From Alphaproteobacteria bacterium (GTDB taxonomy: Bacteria; Pseudomonadota; Alphaproteobacteria; JABSOH01; JABAAW01): a DNA stretch of 8,054 nucleotides. The position numbers and the translations under genes were made by a program. Every line of letters starts with the position of its first letter. Positions within the stretch are counted from its first letter, which is position 1. The stretch covers positions 1 through 8,054 of the forward strand of contig JABAAD010000011.1 of the NCBI GenBank assembly GCA_014238935.1, given 5' to 3'. Below are positions 5,874 to 8,054 of the stretch, one piece after another. The notes below the pieces were generated by a model that searched no databases, was not told the origin of the DNA, and saw only the letters and a list, made by a program, of their open reading frames with translations.

Positions 5874-6375
5874 GCGTCTGCACAGCTTTGTCTCGCTGAC
5901 AGGCGCGTTGTTTGACGAGACGGCGCATCCTGTGGGTTTGGCGATGTTTTCTCCGAAATCTAACTTGAGACGCGATCTTGCACTCTATCGCAACGACACT
6001 TGTTTGGGTGGTTACAAAGAATTGCAAAACTTCCTGCCTTTGTTGGGTAAGGAAAAGGTTATGCGTTTTAACGATCCGCGTGGCAAGCTAGGGTTGTTTG
6101 CGTTGGATAACACGAAGGAAGCGTCTATCCGTTTCTGTCGTGCCGAAGAGGTTCAAGGTTATAAGATTGGCGTTAGCAGTCGAGCGATCACAATTATTAA
6201 TATCGATCAAGATGTTACACAAAAATTTCTTAATAAAATTAACGATGTTTTTAATAATTTTCGCAAAAAAACTCACGACATTTTTCTCACCGCCTATCGA
6301 GGATTGCGTGCGGATGGTATGTATCGCAGAAGGCTCGATTGGGGGTTGGCGAAACATATTATCGAAGTTGTGTAA
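5857..6375 (+). pseudogene. DNA amino-methyltransferase, C-terminal part (frameshifted)
   Basis: This frame continues the methyltransferase: RLHSFVSLTGALFDETAHPV follows naturally on the IPESFI segment of the upstream frame, in the order seen in related enzymes. It supplies up to 172 residues, giving a joined protein of about 329 residues, a normal single-chain size. It has no ribosome binding site or ATG near its beginning, so it is unlikely to be an independent gene. It overlaps the upstream frame by 17 bases. The 3' part is unusually AT-rich: 6191-6261 contains only 12 G or C in 71 bases. Target recognition probably lies in this half, but no recognition sequence can be inferred. gmk starts 24 bases after its stop. 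Confidence 0.7.
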
Positions 6376-6399
6376 AAAAATTAAAACAAGGATATGTTG

Positions 6400-7074
6400 A
6401 TGCAACCTCATTTTTTCCGTCGTGGTTTTTTGTTGATTATCTCCTCCTCGTCGGGAACGGGGAAGACGACGCTCGCGCGCAAGTTGCTTGCAGACGAACA
6501 AGCGCGGACAAAAGACTGTCTCCCCTCGTTGGTGATGTCGGTGTCCTGTACGACGCGCCCGCAGAGCGAAGGCGAGGTCGACGGACAAGACTACCACTTC
6601 CTCGACACAAAAACTTTCGAGGCGCATCGCAATCGCGGAGACTTTCTTGAATGGGCGGAGGTGTTTGGCAACCTCTACGCAACGCCGCACGCCCCCGTCA
6701 GCGAAGCGTTGGAGCAGGGGCAAGATGTGCTGTTCGATGTGGACTGGCAGGGCAGCGAGCAAATCAAGGCGCAGATGGAGCGCTCCTCGGTGGTGAGCGT
6801 TTTCTTGCTGCCGCCTTCGTTTAAAGCGTTGGAAGAACGCCTTATCCGCCGTCGCCGCGACGATCCCTCTACGCTCGCCTTGCGCATGAAAAAAGTCGCC
6901 GAGGAGATTTCTCACGCAAAGGACTACGACTACACCGTCGTCAACGGCGAGTTGGAGACAGCCTTCGCCCAGCTGAAAGCGATTCTGCATGCCGAACGTT
7001 GCAAGCGTCATCGCCAGCGCGAACTCGACAGGTTCGTCGAAAGTTTTGCGCCGCTTGCAGGCGAGCGGCTCTAG
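6400..7074 (+). CDS. gmk: Guanylate kinase
   Basis: Gmk transfers phosphate from ATP to GMP in the cytosol and is essential for guanine nucleotide supply. ATG 6400 is chosen over ATG 6394 because AAGGA at 6388-6392 lies 7 bases before it and only one base before the other; the product is then 224 residues. The P-loop is SSSSGTGKTT (15-24), with Ser17 where Pro is usual. The GMP domain has SVSCTTR (47-53), EGEVDGQDYHF (57-67) and LEWAEVFGNLY (83-93). VLFDVDWQG (110-118) is the conserved strand after it, and the lid contains the RRRRDD segment (150-155). Arg53 is present, but the second phosphate-binding arginine of TTRxPR is Ser56, and YGT is YAT (93-95). ychF follows 18 bases on. The overall identity is secure; full activity is not shown. 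Confidence 0.95.
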   Translation: MQPHFFRRGFLLIISSSSGTGKTTLARKLLADEQARTKDCLPSLVMSVSCTTRPQSEGEVDGQDYHFLDTKTFEAHRNRGDFLEWAEVFGNLYATPHAPVSEALEQGQDVLFDVDWQGSEQIKAQMERSSVVSVFLLPPSFKALEERLIRRRRDDPSTLALRMKKVAEEISHAKDYDYTVVNGELETAFAQLKAILHAERCKRHRQRELDRFVESFAPLAGERL

Positions 7075-7092
7075 CTAAGTGAGGCGCGCGTT

Positions 7093-8054
7093 ATGGGTTG
7101 TTCTTGCGGAATCGTGGGCTTACCGAATGTAGGGAAGTCGACGCTGTTCAACGCGCTGCTGGCATTGGAGGCTGCGAATGTGCAGAACTACCCTTTTTGC
7201 ACGATCGAGCCGAATCGAGGACGCATTCCCGTTCCCAACAATGCTTTCGAGAAGTTGGTGGAGGGCATCCGTCCGCAAAGGGCTGTGCCTAACTTTGTCG
7301 AGATCGTCGACATCGCGGGGTTGGTCAGAGGCGCTTCCAAGGGCGAGGGCTTGGGAAACAAGTTCCTCTCCCATATTCGAGAGGTCGATGTTTTGTTGCA
7401 CCTCGTGCGCTGCTTTTCTTCTTCGCGTGTCTTGCATGTCGAGCAATCTCCCGATGCGTTGCGCGACGCCGACTTGTTGGAGGTCGAATTGCTGCTCGCC
7501 GATTTGGCGCGTTTGGAAGGACTTTTGGCGCAAGCAGCAAAGCGCGCGCGCGGAGTTCTCTCGCGCGAGGAGAAGCGACAGCACGAGATTCTCAAGCAGC
7601 TCACGGAGCTGTTGAACGAAGGAGAACCCGCACGCAACTTGACGCTGGATGCGGACGATGTTCCTTTCGTCAGGGGGTTGGGGTTGTTGAGCGCAAAGCC
7701 CATGCTTTATGTGTGCAATGTCGGCGACGCGGATGTTGAGGAGGAGAAGGTTTTTGTCAAGGCGATCGAGCAGAAGGCATCGCGCGGCGGATCGGAGGTC
7801 TTGACGCTTTCGGCGATCGAGGAGGCGGAACTCGCTGTGCTGGAGGAGGAGGAACGAAAAAGCCTGCTAGGCGAACAGGTGCGTGCAAGCGGGTTGGAGC
7901 GGGCGGCAGCTACGCTCTTTCGTATGTTGGAGCTCGTTACCTTTTTCACGGCGGGCAAAAAGGAGGTGCGTGCGTGGACGCTCAAGCGCGGGCAGACGGC
8001 GTTGGATGCGGCGGGCAAGATTCACTCCGATTTTCAGAAGGGGTTCATTTGCGC
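7093..8054 (+). CDS. ychF: Redox-responsive ATPase YchF/OLA1 family (3' truncated)
   Basis: YchF is a ribosome-associated P-loop NTPase of the Obg family that, unlike its relatives, normally prefers ATP. The window holds 320 residues of a family of about 365; the frame is open at the end. Visible are G1 GLPNVGKST (9-17), the NYPFCTIEPN switch segment (32-41), G3 DIAGLVRGASKGEGLGNKFL (73-92), a helical coiled region (about 125-175), and the start of the TGS domain (FFTAGKKEVRAW, about 284-295). The G4 motif, NxxE in the family, reads NVGD (209-212). ATG 7093 is preceded by GAGG at 7081-7084. The spacing of 18 bases from gmk suggests cotranscription. The MGxxCGIVGLPNVGKS opening fixes the start. 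Confidence 0.96.
   Translation, partial: MGCSCGIVGLPNVGKSTLFNALLALEAANVQNYPFCTIEPNRGRIPVPNNAFEKLVEGIRPQRAVPNFVEIVDIAGLVRGASKGEGLGNKFLSHIREVDVLLHLVRCFSSSRVLHVEQSPDALRDADLLEVELLLADLARLEGLLAQAAKRARGVLSREEKRQHEILKQLTELLNEGEPARNLTLDADDVPFVRGLGLLSAKPMLYVCNVGDADVEEEKVFVKAIEQKASRGGSEVLTLSAIEEAELAVLEEEERKSLLGEQVRASGLERAAATLFRMLELVTFFTAGKKEVRAWTLKRGQTALDAAGKIHSDFQKGFIC

Noticed and set aside
6088..7011. 307-residue open frame on the minus strand opposite gmk
   Set aside because: Low-complexity arginine/valine-rich translation with no recognisable domain; it spans the antisense of two genes with clear homology and is a codon-usage shadow.

Overview
The window reads as a piece of alphaproteobacterial chromosome of moderate-to-high GC. 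The evidence is the gene order flgF-flgG-flgA-flgH, which is the conserved rod/L-ring cluster order of many Alphaproteobacteria, the lipoprotein FlgH, and alphaproteobacterial-looking RsmB, Gmk and YchF proteins. Leucine is very often TTG. I cannot name a genus. All genes are on the + strand; the long minus-strand frames are shadows.

Region 1 (1-526) is a long non-coding leader rich in signals: an 11-12 bp phased repeat, a small perfect hairpin, a (CTTT)5 homopyrimidine tract, a large AT-armed inverted repeat, a perfect DnaA-box 9-mer, and a textbook sigma-54 promoter (450-465). Region 2 (527-3887) is the flagellar operon: flgF and flgG (proximal and distal rod proteins), flgA (periplasmic chaperone for the P-ring) and flgH (L-ring lipoprotein). 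The genes are tightly spaced and most likely transcribed together from the sigma-54 promoter. No flgI follows flgH here.

Region 3 (3947-5251) is rsmB, the 16S rRNA m5C methyltransferase, starting at GTG. Region 4 (5252-5387) is an intergenic stretch almost entirely made of a same-strand, 11-bp-phased array of degenerate units. One unit is a perfect DnaA box and four others are one mismatch away. Region 5 (5388-6375) is an orphan amino-type DNA methyltransferase gene broken by a frameshift in a (CG)4 run, with a very AT-rich patch in its 3' part. Region 6 holds the housekeeping genes gmk (6400-7074) and ychF (7093 to the window end, truncated).

The least explained elements are the phased repeat array with embedded DnaA-box-like sites, its relative at the window start in the opposite orientation, and the adjacent broken methyltransferase. 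The two housekeeping NTP-binding proteins each carry a change at a position that normally contacts nucleotide: Gmk has lost the second GMP-phosphate arginine, and YchF has NVGD in place of the NxxE motif.
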